In this document: in pieces, positions 19,460-30,439 of the stretch
Numbering within the stretch: the stretch's first letter is position 1
How the letters are laid out: every line of letters begins with the position of its first letter
Assembly: GCA_030340625.1 (NCBI GenBank)
Contig: JAOPHQ010003131.1
Coordinates: 310,001 to 374,000 of the forward strand
DNA length: 64,000 bases
Direction of reading: 5' to 3'
Source: Merluccius polli
Lineage: Eukaryota > Chordata > Actinopteri > Gadiformes > Merlucciidae
Position numbers and translations under genes: made by a program
Notes under the pieces: model-generated
Databases searched by the model: none
What the model saw: only the letters and a program-made list of their open reading frames with translations
Told to the model about the DNA's origin: nothing

Positions 19460-20474
19460 AGGCGTCGATTACGGGGGGGACGGGGGGGACATGTCCCCGC
19501 CACTATTTATAATTTGAATTTTGTCCCCACCACTTTTAAAAATGTGAAACCCAATTGCGACCGAAAAAATCCCCACATACTCAACCGCAGCCCGTTCTCA
19601 TCCCAACTACAGCGTCCGCTCGCAGAGCAGAGTCTACAGCATCCATTCACTCCAATAATAACCCGGTCACGGTGATAGATTACCCTAACCATAACCATAA
19701 CCCTAACCATAACCCTAACCCTAACCATAACCCTAACCATAACCCTTTTTGGAGTGAATTGTTTCACAGTAGACTGCGGACGCTGTAGACTCTGCTCTGC
19801 GAGCGGACGCTGTAGACTCTGCTCGTCTCTTACCACCGCGAACGGTTTTATGAGACCCCAGATCGTTTCACACAGACGCGGGAGGGTACCTTTGGCGTCA
19901 GTATCCAGGGCTTAATTTGGGCCGGAACACGCCGGAATATGTTCCGGCACCTCCAACGTCGGATCCGGCACCTCCAACGGTGGATCCGGCACCTTTTTTA
20001 TTTTTTTATTCCCCCCCCCCACCCCCCCCCGCCGTCAGTGGTTACGATCGCGCAACCCCGTCATCAGTCCGCGGTCCCCCCCCCCCCCCCCCCCGGGCGT
20101 GACAAATCGTCGGTATATTAGCCTACGAGTTGGGATGAGAACGGGTTGTCTGCCGAAACCGTCAAGTCTAAATCATGCGATAGGCGCGCACGATGACATC
20201 CTCACAGCATGCACACGGGCTGTGTGTGGACTTGGGTCTGCGGCTGAGTCCGCGGCCGGGTCCGCGGGTCCGGTGCTGGGTCCGCGGCTGGCGGGTCCGG
20301 TGCTCCCCCCCCCCCCCCCCCCCCCCCGTTGACAATCGCGCCGAATGTAGAGCATATTGTAATGCAGCGTTGAATGGATGAATAGCTTACATAAGGGTCC
20401 CCAGCACTTTTCAAACCACACTCAAGCTTATGGTTATTGTCCCCACCACTTCTAAAACCAAACTGACGCCACTG
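19460..20474. mobile_element. DNA element in ERV-C with palindrome and telomere-like core
   Basis: The segment is flanked by the identical 11 bases ggccagtccat (19449-19459 and 20475-20485). Its ends are related in inverted orientation (aggcgtc...gacgcc), and the subterminal parts on both sides read gtccccaccactt. Inside are a long inverted repeat (19610-19655 with 19748-19815), a CCCTAA/CCATAA tract, tccggcacctccaacg tandem units (19945-19995) after a hAT-like start CAGGGCTTAATTTG (19907), and long C runs. No protein is encoded. Confidence 0.6.
19681..19747 (+). repeat. Telomere-like (CCCTAA/CCATAA)n tract
   Basis: About eleven hexamers alternating ccctaa and ccataa, located in the loop of the inverted repeat 19610-19815. 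Confidence 0.85.
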
Positions 20475-20899
20475 GGCCAGTCCATTTACTTCGCAAGACG
20501 CCATTACGTGCGCGAGTGTGCTAATTAGCGTGAATGAAGTTACGTGCACCAAGGGGAGAAGGCAGGATGAAGGCAATACAATAATTCGGTTTAATGTTAT
20601 TATCTAGACATTTAAATTCATAAATAACTATGTTAACAGATGTCATTACTGCGATAAAAAGTGTTGTTGTGTAAAAACTGATTATTCATAAGCATCAACT
20701 TGTCAGTAATATGAAGGTGTTCAAATTGACATTAACCCTTTGTTTTATTCTTTCCTTTATTTACTAAGAGCTAAGAACCTTAAGAGAAGGAGGGGACCTC
20801 CATGCCCCTTCCAAAGAAAGATCATGAACATCTCTTTTTGTTTTTATTAATGATAAGAAATTAATAAAGAGGGCAATAAAGAGGTATGCAGGAGTTTAC

Positions 20900-20901
20900 C
20901 T

Positions 20902-20932
<31 letters not shown>

Positions 20933-21000
20933 TAACAATAATAATAATACATTTTAGTTGAAGGTGCCTTTCAAGACACTCAAGGTCGCCTTACAGTGCA
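20900..21000. repeat. (ATA)n followed by a dispersed-repeat fragment
   Basis: About 15 ATA/ACA trinucleotides (20901-20950) precede cattttagttgaaggtgcctttcaagacactcaaggtcgcc, which looks like the end of another dispersed repeat. Between 21000 and 21360 I see no supported gene. Confidence 0.6.
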
Positions 21001-21360
21001 AAATGGTAAAGGGACAACAAGCTCAGCATGTCCATGGGGATCGCAGTACAATAGAGGAGTTAGAATGAAACATAATGAAGAAAGCGATGCGAACATTAGA
21101 AAGGTTAAAGATCTGTTGGGACATAGAAAATACATATGTAGGGGTCAACCATGTATTTATGTCTGTTATTTGTTTTTTGTTTCCTGTTGATTTGTTTTCT
21201 TTGTGTATTTGTTTTATACTTTTAACTGTTTGTGTAAGTGTTTTGGTGCTTTATAGGACAAATAGCAGACCAACAGCTCAGTTACGTCACATGAAGCCCC
21301 GAACCCCTGGTACCCCCTCATGAGTCTTTGTGCATAAGATGGTTGATGGGCATAATACGG

Positions 21361-23480
21361 CCCTATCTGATAGTTTCATTTAAATCAGAAGTTATCTCCT
21401 CTACCGCTCGTCCACAGAAGTCCAGGGGTCAACCAGCGCTGGGGGCCGTTATGGTCCAGGGAAATTTCCTCCTCACAAAATGAGATCGAGGAACCCGCCC
21501 TAAACGACTCTGTGGGAGTGCGGTAGTTATTATTATGTCAAAACCTGATACACAGTGTTGGGGTGTAACAATTAAACAAGTCCATTTGTAGGTTGCTCAG
21601 TTTACTTCCATAATGTGGTGTCCATTGTCTTGTTTTTATGTACGATGTTTTGTTTTTGCCCAATGATGCTGACCGTTGCTAAGGCTATGATTCTTAGATG
21701 GGCCGGAGTGTTTTTACCTGGGACACACACACAGGTGCCATTTGATTATTAGAGGTGACTTGGACGATGACAATGAGGAAATTGAGGTTGGTTTATTAGA
21801 GGTATACCCATTTTAAGTAAGCAAGACTATTCAATGACTATGTGTGACTACATATATATTCAATGTTCACTTCATTCACCATAATCACCTATTGTTTGAC
21901 TCACCTTAGTATGCACGTTTGTTTTGATATAACTTGCACATATGGTTTGAACTACTTAGGTTAGTAACGATATAAGATCATTAGGATCATTTAGGATTTG
22001 GACACGCCTGATCTATAATTCCATAATAGAAACGACTGTCTACATATTGTTTGTTGTATTGTGTTAGATGTTTTTCTGCAAAGATACTGGTTGGTTCTGG
22101 TCTCTCTTCCCCTCAGGACAATGGAGGGGGGTCCATTAGAGAGAGGACAGTTGATCTGGGGCTCCTGCCCTAAATGGACTCAGAGACTCATATCTGGACA
22201 TTGAAATGGACTGCATCCACAAAATGAACAGCAGGAACATTGCTTCCTGTTACCAGCGGTTGATAAGTTTCATATTAGGAGGCAACATGGCTGACAGTCT
22301 TATCTGAATGTGATGTGTTTTTACGCTCTATATTTTCTATTTTCTTTTTGATTCCTTTAATGATTGACTATTCACAAGTGATTAGTGTTGAAAGATGTTA
22401 ACACTCTGTAATGATGATTTGTTGTGCATTGACAGTGATTGGATTGCAGAGAAGTGCTTCATCCTGATGGGGTGAGATCTTCTCTAGATTAGGAAACCGT
22501 CATGATACTCATTCATCTCCTAGAGGTGGTTTTCGACTGGATGATGGTAACCCGACCTGGACAGACCTCTCTTCAGCTGCTGAAAGGGTAACTGGGAAGA
22601 GCTCTTCCGGTGGGGTGAGACTAGCTCATGAATTTGGCCTTATTAGAACAATTGAATAAGTTTACCTAGTCTAAGAGTAAATTAAAATAATGTGGGCATA
22701 AGATTCAAAGGTAACACTAGAAGACTAAAATAGTTGTGCCAAAAAGCTTGATAAACTAGGACCCAGAATCACTGTCATATACATATATTTTATGATATCA
22801 TCAATATATAAAGGTCAATACAAGCGGGAAGAATGAATGCAACATGCTTAACTTTGTGTTAATTTTGCGTGACTTTTTCAAAGTCACGAGGGGGGAATAT
22901 GGAGTGTATTTTATTTACAAGGGGGGAATATTTGTGCATTTAGATTTTTTGTTTTTTGTTTTTTTCGTTTTATTTGTTTAAGTGTTGAATTTGCATAAGT
23001 CAGACATATGTTCTTTAAACATTTGCAAGGACCTGGTTAAAGTAAGCATTGGGAAATACTTCAGCAATCTGTTGGGAAAGGATCTAATGCACAAGCTAGT
23101 TTATTGATATAGTAAATTGGGAATTACTACGCCAACGCCTAATGCTGTTATGCTGTGTTTAATACCTTAACTTGTTAGCTTTTTCCACCGCCGTGTCAAA
23201 ACTACAGCGCCAACACTGGGTGGTGCAGCAGATACCCATCAAACAGCGGTTGAGTCACTGGGAATGGTGGAAAGAGTGAACGGGACATTCAAGAAACTGA
23301 CATTTTCTTGAATTCCGTTTCAGAGCCAAAGGACGAACCACCAACCAGGGTGGAGAAAGGTGACCAGGTGTACCCGAAAGTGTGCAGGGGACAGTGGAGC
23401 GCCCTGACTTGTTCAGGATGTGGTACATAGAGTGGTACCTGATTTCCTGGAGTTCGGCACCTGTGTCTAGGAGGACATGG
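21361..23480 (+). pseudogene. ERV-C internal remnants including integrase scraps
   Basis: Blocks at 21378-21620 and 23000-23410 align by eye with ERV-B internal sequence. The second carries GMVERVNGTFKK (catalytic E, 23260-23300) and a remnant of the C-terminal domain before 23480. A purine-rich gaggggggaata occurs twice near 22890 and 22920 and may be an old polypurine tract. The intervening 21620-22990 and the stretch 23480-24300 show no convincing frame. Confidence 0.6.
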
Positions 23481-24313
23481 CACCTGATTTACTTGAATGT
23501 TGAATTATTAAATACACAGTATGGGTTACGGTTGTCATTACAAGGCAGTTTAAATTCGGATGTGTTATGCTGTTGTCCCATGATTGCTTTAATAATGAGA
23601 CGGATGAATTTCTTTGATGCTACTGGAATATGTTCTGACTACTGGTGATGAGTGGATCCGTGGGGAAGGCACACATGGGTACGTGTTAGTAACCTTGGCG
23701 TGTGGGCCTTGCCTATGGATCACAAGATGGGCATTGAATTTGTGAACTGTCCGACCTGAGGTTGGATAAGGATACGGGGGATAACACTGTGATGATGTTT
23801 GAGAAACCTGCGTGCATGGAAACCACCTGAGCCATTGCATGCATGTCCACAGGGCGTTTTTTAGTTCTATATAGGTTTACTATTCCTTATACCTGGAGGT
23901 ATTGATTTTGGTTATACATGCATATAAGTATTTGAAGGGATTTCATATGATGAAATTACTATGCATTTATTGCTGTGCCTTTGTGTCCTCAAGATACTGT
24001 GATGATGGTATGACATATTGATTGTATGATGTGATGATAATTTGTCTACTGTTTGTTGGCTACGGCCCATGTATTCTTTGAGACACACCAAGGTGAATGC
24101 CGTCCAATTTAGAGATGCGACAGGTTTTCCTCCTTTATAGTGGGGGGTTTTCCCGAACTAAGTCGGTTGGTGATGTTGATGTTGACCCACGGTAACCAAA
24201 CCGTGGGGTTTTTTCTTTTTTCGTTTGAATTTATACTCACCATTTTTAGACCTAACATGATACATTGCATTATTAATTTATAGTATGGTCATCAGTGATG
24301 ACCAAGGAGGGAC

Positions 24314-25002
24314 TGTTGCGAATTAATAATAACATATGTATCATCAGGCTGTAATATCTACACATAGCCACAAAGGAGTAGAAATAAATATACAAGTTGT
24401 AGTAACTGCACCTCAACACTAGTGGTGGATTTTCTCGTTCGTTTGCGCGAATCGGTTCGCGTCGTTCAGTTCGCCACAGAGAGTCGTTCGTTCGTTCGTG
24501 TTTCCGGTAGCGCTGAATCATTCACTGACTCGTTCAGTCGTTCACTTAGCTCCTCCCTCGTTCGCGAATCGCGAACGACGGCGAACGGCGAATGCCAGCC
24601 GAGTCGGTCAGACTCGGCTCCTCCTCGTTCACGAATCAATGCAGCTGAGTCGGTCTCGGACTCCCTCGTTCTTCTCATTTACTAACTAATCACGAAATCA
24701 CGATTCACAATCGTGCAATGGTGCAAATGATGGTGTTAATAAATGTGTTAATAGCAAATACAACATTGTGTCTGGTTGAATATGTTAACATATGTATTTA
24801 ATTTGAGTTCAACAGATTTATTTAATGTATGCATAATGACATGTCAGGATCAAAATGTCCCGTTCCCCCAATTCAAGGTAAAGTTAGACAAACCAAACGC
24901 AGCGGGATGGGGGGGGGGGGGGGGGGGTAGTAGATTATTGGATGTTTAATATATCAGCAAGATAATAGACTTGGTAAAGTTAGACAAACCAAACGCAGCG
25001 GG

Positions 25003-25039
<37 letters not shown>

Positions 25040-25975
25040 GGGGGGCGTAGTAGATTATTGGATGTATATCAGCAAGATAATAGACTTGATTTAGCAATGA
25101 TGAGTTTTAAAGTTAATGATGTACAGTTGTGTTTATTCTGGGCATATTTTATTTACTATTGTGAAGATGGCCATTGGCCACCCCCACTCAAGACCAAGAT
25201 CCACCAAGGTGGGGGTCCCGGCCGGGTTGCGTGCGTGAGAAGGAAGCATGAAAGAACGAGACAGATTGACGAGACATTCAAATATTTTATTAATCTGGCA
25301 TGACACAGAAAATACAAAGACAGCATGTATTTACCATTTCACTGATATGTAAATGTAAAAGGCAATATTCAAATGTGAAAGTGGTATTGTTAATGTGTCA
25401 ACCATTCGAAAGCGTCCTAGACTCACAGACAGACAAACAACATACATTGGCTGGCTCTCGTGATGACGAGTCGTGAGTGACGTCTCAGTCCTCGAGTCGA
25501 TCAGTCAGCGAACGACTCGCGAATCAGCGGCGCCGCGAATCAGCGCGTCAGAGAGACTCAGCGAACGAGACGAACGAGCGAACGACGCGAACGAGAGTGG
25601 CGAACGAGGTCAGTTCGTTCACTTTAAAGAGTCGTTCGTTCGAACTGGTTCGTTCGCGAACGACCCATCACTACTCAACACCAGATGGCAGCAAACATAA
25701 TACACTGGGGGCGGGCGCTCAACACTAGCCATTATGCGTCATAGAGGCCACGCCTCCTGCCTAGAGACCATCCGGGCGGAAACATCCGGTTAGAATCAGA
25801 AGCCCCCAGGTAGCGCATCCGAAAGGACGCAAAGCGAGAGGGCTCTCCACGCGGCGTGACTTTTACATTACCCCTCCATTGTTACATAGATTAGATATAA
25901 CTAAAGCTAAACAAATAAAGTGAGTTAAAGCGTTCCTGTTGTCGGCGGCCTTCTTCCTCGGAACACAACCCCACA
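24314..25975 (+). repeat. ERV-C 3' LTR interrupted by a hAT MITE
   Basis: Segments 24314-24419 and 25682-25975 together give exactly 400 bp, equal to the 5' LTR. The polypurine tract ends immediately before it. Confidence 0.92.
24420..25673. mobile_element. Non-autonomous hAT in ERV-C LTR
   Basis: Ends TAGTGGTGG...CCATCACTA with long GTTCGCGAACGA-rich subterminal palindromes. It is flanked by the perfect 8-bp duplication ctcaacac (24412-24419 and 25674-25681). Inside, a ~100-bp segment (gtaaagttagacaaaccaaacgcagcggga) is duplicated at 24881 and 24977. One copy ends in a G run, the other in (GT)n-G. No transposase is encoded. Confidence 0.92.
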
Positions 25976-25984
25976 AGGTTAGCA

Positions 25985-26345
25985 AAATATGCCTTACCAT
26001 TTTGAATGATGTTTTTATGTTTCATTTTTAGCTGCTTCCACGTCCGTTTTTCTCCTGTAGAATTGCACCTAAAAGAAAATCAGATTTCATTAGGCTACTA
26101 TATAGGCCTATTCATAACTATAGGCTATGCTACGATCTTACGGTTAAATGTTACGTCAATTGGAATAGTACATTCAAACTTACGCGTTGACTCGGGCAGC
26201 AATTTTCTCCCTTGCGTCTCTCTCTCCTTCGCTGCTGCGGCGGTGTTGCATCTACGGCGAAATGTTCATGTTCGCCGTAGGCCAGCATCAGGACCTCCAG
26301 CTCCAGCGCATTGAAATAAGTCGATCGTTTTGTTTCCGTTGTCAT
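25985..26345 (-). pseudogene. H2 Myb-like partner gene, 5' exons
   Basis: Minus strand: ATG at 26345 opens MTTETKRSTYFNALELEVLM (first Myb/SANT helix). The frame then breaks after EHEHFA, and the related residues continue in other frames to a splice donor acgc|gtaagt near 26184. A second exon (about 26055-25999) encodes EKRTWKQLKMKHKNIIQ, the DNA-recognition part, with donor aatg|gtaag. ERV-C begins a few bases further on, inside this intron. Frameshifts in exon 1 make it non-functional. Confidence 0.75.
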
Positions 26346-26561
26346 GGTGACTCGTGGTATCGGGGCTCCATTGATGATGGCTTTTTATAGTGGTTGTGCA
26401 CGCGCGTTACTCGAGGTTAACATCCTCCGAGTTGACTGAACTAACTCAGATCTGCTGTTCTGGAACCGGATACTCAGAGTTTCCCATCTCAGAGTAAGTC
26501 AACTCAGAGGTCAGGGATAGACTCAGCGTTTGTTGAACCTGCTTTCTGGAATACCCCCCAG

Positions 26562-27689
26562 ACGTCCTGAGAAATTCGGGACAGTCCCGAAATGTAAGCG
26601 CTTGTCCCGAAAGCCGAAGCGTTTGTGTTTATGTGTTTATGTTTATGGATTTAGGTTATCCTGGCTGAATTTAACCTCAAGTCGGTTGCATGAAAGCAGC
26701 TCAAACTTAACCCGGCTAAGTTACCATGGTGATTTATTCTCCGCAGCTAGCCTGCTCCAGACCAGGCTAACAGCCAGGCTAAGCTTAATCCTAGTGATTC
26801 ACCTGTATTTACACCGTCAATCCTGTGATTTCAATTAATGTGTTTTACAGCATGTGCATGGTCTTTCTAAGTATATCATTTTAATTATCCTGAATTAAAA
26901 TATTACATGTATAGTAATTTCTCATTTCATTTAAATCTGTTGGCTGTTTTTTATATTGATTCAAGTGTTATTACTCAGGCCAAGTGTTATATTGCTATGC
27001 TAATGAAGACTGCTTGTCAAATTGCTGTCAGAGGTTTCATAAATATGTTTTAGCCCGGCAGGCATCAAGCTTTTTATGTCCGAGCCCGACACAGTTAAAG
27101 TCTGTATTTTTTCATACTAATGACACATTTACGTTTGTGTTTATGAAAGTCCGCCTTTATTACGCAACTGCAGCGCATTTGGAAATGTCAACAAACAGAT
27201 GAGCGCAACATGCTTATGTCCTATTTAGAAAATGTATTTTAATCACACAAACGAACCTTTGCAACATGTGAAACAGCCCATTGGCTACCATGCATTATAA
27301 GCTGTTTTAAATTGCACATTTCAAATCACGCAGACGTCACCGAACCCGAGCATAATTTCTAAATATCTACCCGACCCGGCCCGTCGGGTCCCGTCGGGCT
27401 TGGGTCGGGTATCCAATCAGGAGCTGTTCAGCGGCCGTGACGTATGAAACACGACTTTTATCCATGTTCCGATCGGTGATTCTGTGAGTGATCGCGAGGT
27501 CTATTCAAGTATGCCGTGAAGGCGCACTTATCCCAGCTATCTTAACCTGGCTTGACTTAGCCGTGCCCTTTTATCCTGGCTCGGCAAACGTGCAACCGAT
27601 TAAGCCAGGATGCGCCGAGCAGACTAGTTCAAGCCGCGCTTGCTCAATTATCCTGGATTTCTTTATCCTAGTTTTGTGCAATACCCCCC
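26562..27689. mobile_element. Mosaic of DNA-transposon fragments
   Basis: The left part starts with a palindromic cgggacagtcccg block (26578-26592). Around 26660-26800 and 27510-27680 there are inverted blocks rich in gcc.ggataa/ttaacctggc, ending tagttttgtgcaatacccccc. This is the form of a Harbinger-type right end. No frame can be supported. Confidence 0.5.
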
Positions 27690-27691
27690 TG

Positions 27692-28587
27692 GGCCCAGTT
27701 TCCCGAAAGCGTCGTTAGCCTAAGTGGTTCGTTAAGTTCGTCGTACGACCATCAGACAGTTTTCACACCGTTTCCCGAAAGCATCGTTGCGTAACGAACA
27801 TCGTTAAGACGCTCGTAGCGAACGAGAGCTCCAGGGGTACTCGTAGCGCACTACGAGCGTCGTTAACACATCCAATACCACTGAGTATCCAGCTGGTGAC
27901 GCTGAAGTTACGATAGGCTATACAGCTTAGTCTATGTTATACCATGGTCTGGGTGAATACTCGATTCTGATTGGTTGAAGATAATCTTATCTTTGATGTA
28001 CACCTAGGAAAGACGTTGACTATGGCTATGAAGATATAAAGTATTATTAATTGATTAAATATTAACATAAATGAATGGACGACGCGGAGGCGTGAACCGC
28101 GGAGGACGGTTCTGTTAATGGACACCTCGAAGGGCATTATCCCGTTTATACAATGGTCACTTACGAAATAAATAAATATTTAATCAATTAATAATACTTG
28201 AATGTGTTTTAGAGTTAAAATCGTGAGTTTTTTTTTTTTTTTTTTTACAAGTCGAGCGGACTATTTAATATCTTCCGTATGCAGGCGTTGCCAAGCAACG
28301 TGGCCATAGCGTCTTCATAGCGTCAACGTCTTTCGTAGGTGTACTTTTCAACCTACACCCTCCAGCCAATCAGAATCGAGTATTCACCCAGACCACGGTA
28401 TAATATGTATTTCAGCACCGTGTCAGTGGACAGGTACGAGGCTACGATCGATCGTTAGATCTGTGCACGCGCGTTCATGTTAAGAGGAGTTTCGGGAAAC
28501 GCACGGAAAAAAATAACGATCGTTCGAAAGATGATTCGTAAGATGGCTCGTAAGATGGATCGTACATCGTTATCGGGAAACTGGGCC
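27692..28587. mobile_element. MITE with GGCCCAGTTTCCCGA termini
   Basis: Terminal inverted repeats GGCCCAGTTTCCCGA...TCGGGAAACTGGGCC are flanked by CTG on both sides (27689-27691 and 28588-28590). The 3-bp duplication suits a Harbinger-related MITE. It contains clusters of cgttcgt/acgaacg words and a nested element at 27937-28403. Confidence 0.75.
27937..28403. mobile_element. Nested long-inverted-repeat MITE
   Basis: ttataccatggtctgggtg and its continuation through gattctgattgg are mirrored by ccaatcagaatcgagtattc at the other end (arms about 38 bp). A second inner inverted repeat (aagtattattaattgattaaatatt) and a T18 run lie inside. Confidence 0.75.
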
Positions 28588-28590
28588 CTG

Positions 28591-29420
28591 GACCATTTGT
28601 TGTTGTTGTTGTTGTTTGGCCGTCATCTGATGCGGGGAACACTAAATGAGGGAACGGGAGTGTCAGCCATGACACCGCCGCTTCCACCAATATCGCAGAC
28701 CACCCGGTCTTCCTCACGACAGCTAAAGATACATCTTATGATGTCAGAAAGATTCGAGAGGCACTCCCGGAGAGGTACCGTAAATACCTTATATTCCTAC
28801 ATAGCTTCTCTGGCTGTGATACTGTATCAGCAATTTCTGGGTTTAGCAAACCAACGTTGCTCAGCAAGCTCTGCCAGACTGACAAATCAGAGCGGGCCAT
28901 GGATGTGTTCTGTGACATCAGAGCCAAGAAAAGTGACATCATCGAAGCTGGCTGTGAACTGTTCAAGAACATATTCCGTGGTAATCCATCTGGAGATTTG
29001 GAAGACTTAAGATTTGATATCTTCAGCAAGCGGGCAGCAGCTGGGAGCATCAAGCCTGAGAAACTGCCTCCAACTACAGGAGCTGCAGCACAGCACTCTC
29101 TGCGGGCATATCTCCAGACCAGAGATTGGCTAATGTTACAAAGTCCATCTTTGGATATCCTTGAGTATGGATGGAAACAAGGAAAACATGGTTATGAACC
29201 AGTCCCTACAACAGATCCCATGGCACCAGATTACCTTCTGAAGTTAGTCAGCTGCAACTGTGCAGGTGACTGTGGCACTCTCAGGTGCTGCTGTAAAAAG
29301 CAAGGAGTCAAATGTATGTCTGCTTGTGGGAACTGTCATGGTAACTCTTGCCAGAACATCAACCAGCCAGATGATAATAGTAGTGAGGGAGATGCAGGGG
29401 AGTTTGATGAGCTTTGTTAA
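28591..29420 (+). pseudogene. C-terminal fragment of a CXC-tailed gene with FSGCDT motif
   Basis: One frame runs from about 28610 to the stop at 29420, broken by a TGA near 28645. It includes RYRKYLIFLHSFSGCDTVSA (28785-28840), a helical middle, then LPPTTGAAAQHSLRAYLQTR. A Cys-rich tail follows (CNCAGDCGTLRCCCKKQGVK, CMSACGNCHGNSCQN) that resembles a tesmin/CXC zinc-binding domain. An AATAAA follows at 29460. I know this arrangement from multi-copy predicted genes in fish and invertebrates but cannot name an accepted family. It resembles a transposon- or virus-derived gene rather than a single-copy host gene. The left edge is cut by the MITE at 28587. Confidence 0.65.
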
Positions 29421-29479
29421 AATGTCAACTGAAAACGCAAATTTTGATTTGTAATTGTTCAATAAAACCACTTTTTATG

Positions 29480-30430
29480 GCTTGTTTATGGATTTGGAGT
29501 CATTTTTACTCAAAACTAATGACTGGGACAGATTCAGTACCCCTAAAAACCCCTAGTTAGACATCTCAAAAGTCACTTTTGGTAGAATTTTTTCCCCCCA
29601 CTATTTTACCCACGCCCTGTGGGCACCCCAACTTTGATTGGCTCTCGAGGCAATTCCCAGAGGATTTGGCCGTGGATAAATTGGGAGGTGTTACTAGACA
29701 CCTATAGGAACATATGGTAAAAAAAGCTATTGGTAATAAATTATTTCACGATATGGGCAAAAAAATACCTAACTTTCCCTAACTAAAGCCGCAAACACTT
29801 TATTTATTTTAAATTATTATTTTCTTTAAGTTATTTTGTGCATCACCCTGTTTGTTTTGAATTTGATGCAAATTGCAATGCAATGCATTGAGGGGCATTC
29901 TTTTGTGTTAAATGGCTGCTTAAACAAAAATGAGGATGAATAGATCAAATGTGAAGTTCAACACACTACTGTGTTAGTAAACATTACTATGCAGTTTGCA
30001 CGTTAGTTACTTGAACTGAGAGTATTTCTCATTGTAGCAATAAATAAACATGCTTTTTTTGCATAAAGCAAGCATTTGTCTATTCTCATGTTGAAAAGAG
30101 TATTACCTCATAGATCATAGTTAATCGTGATTAATCATGATTAACTATGATCAATCATGCGATTAATCGAGTTAAATATTTTAATCGATTGACAGCCCTA
30201 ATATATATATATATATTAAATCCCTTGTTGTTCCTGAACAGTAGCACTTTATGCCGTTTGCTAATCCTGTTATAAATTGTACTTAAGTTGTTAATACTAA
30301 ATGGAATAGACAACGTGTAACAATTAACAATATTTTAATTGTATAACAATAACATAAACACATCAAATATTATTATCAATAACAAAAATAAATACAATAA
30401 AAATAATGAATTAACTAAATAAGCACAATT
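29480..30430. other. No gene; AT-rich with a hAT-like end
   Basis: Apart from ttaatcg.gattaatca repeats ending in gattgacagcccta near 30115-30199 (a common hAT terminus) and a short (TA)n, I see no feature. Confidence 0.5.
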
Positions 30431-30439
30431 TTTTCTATT

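Larger units (their letters stand above)
17745..25975 (+). mobile_element. ERV-C provirus in H2, internal region decayed
   Basis: Two 400-bp LTRs (17745-18144 and 24314-25975 after removing a hAT) flank about 6.2 kb. The flanks are AGGC (17741-17744) and AGGT (25976-25979), a 4-bp duplication with one change. I count about nine substitutions and one short rearrangement between the LTRs (about 2 percent), so the insertion is fairly young. Despite that, no gag, pol or env frame is intact. Only integrase scraps (23215-23400) and a polypurine tract (gaccaaggaggga, 24299-24312) are recognisable. It looks like a defective, non-coding passenger mobilised in trans. Confidence 0.85.
14927..26561 (+). 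mobile_element. Harbinger element H2, split by ERV-C
   Basis: The left end reads GGGGGGTGTTCCAGAAAGCG (14929) and the right end is its inverted counterpart ending CTTTCTGGAATACCCCCCA (26561). Between them lie a transposase gene on plus and a Myb-like gene on minus, converging as usual for PIF/Harbinger. ERV-C occupies 17745-25975 within an intron of the Myb-like gene. No 3-bp target duplication is visible (cct left, aga right), so one end may have been replaced or this may be an end variant. Confidence 0.78.

Noticed and set aside
28477..28720. Plus-strand start MLRGVSGNARKK... joined to the CXC gene fragment
   Set aside because: This frame begins inside the MITE end and differs from the frame that carries the conserved FSGCDT and CXC residues.
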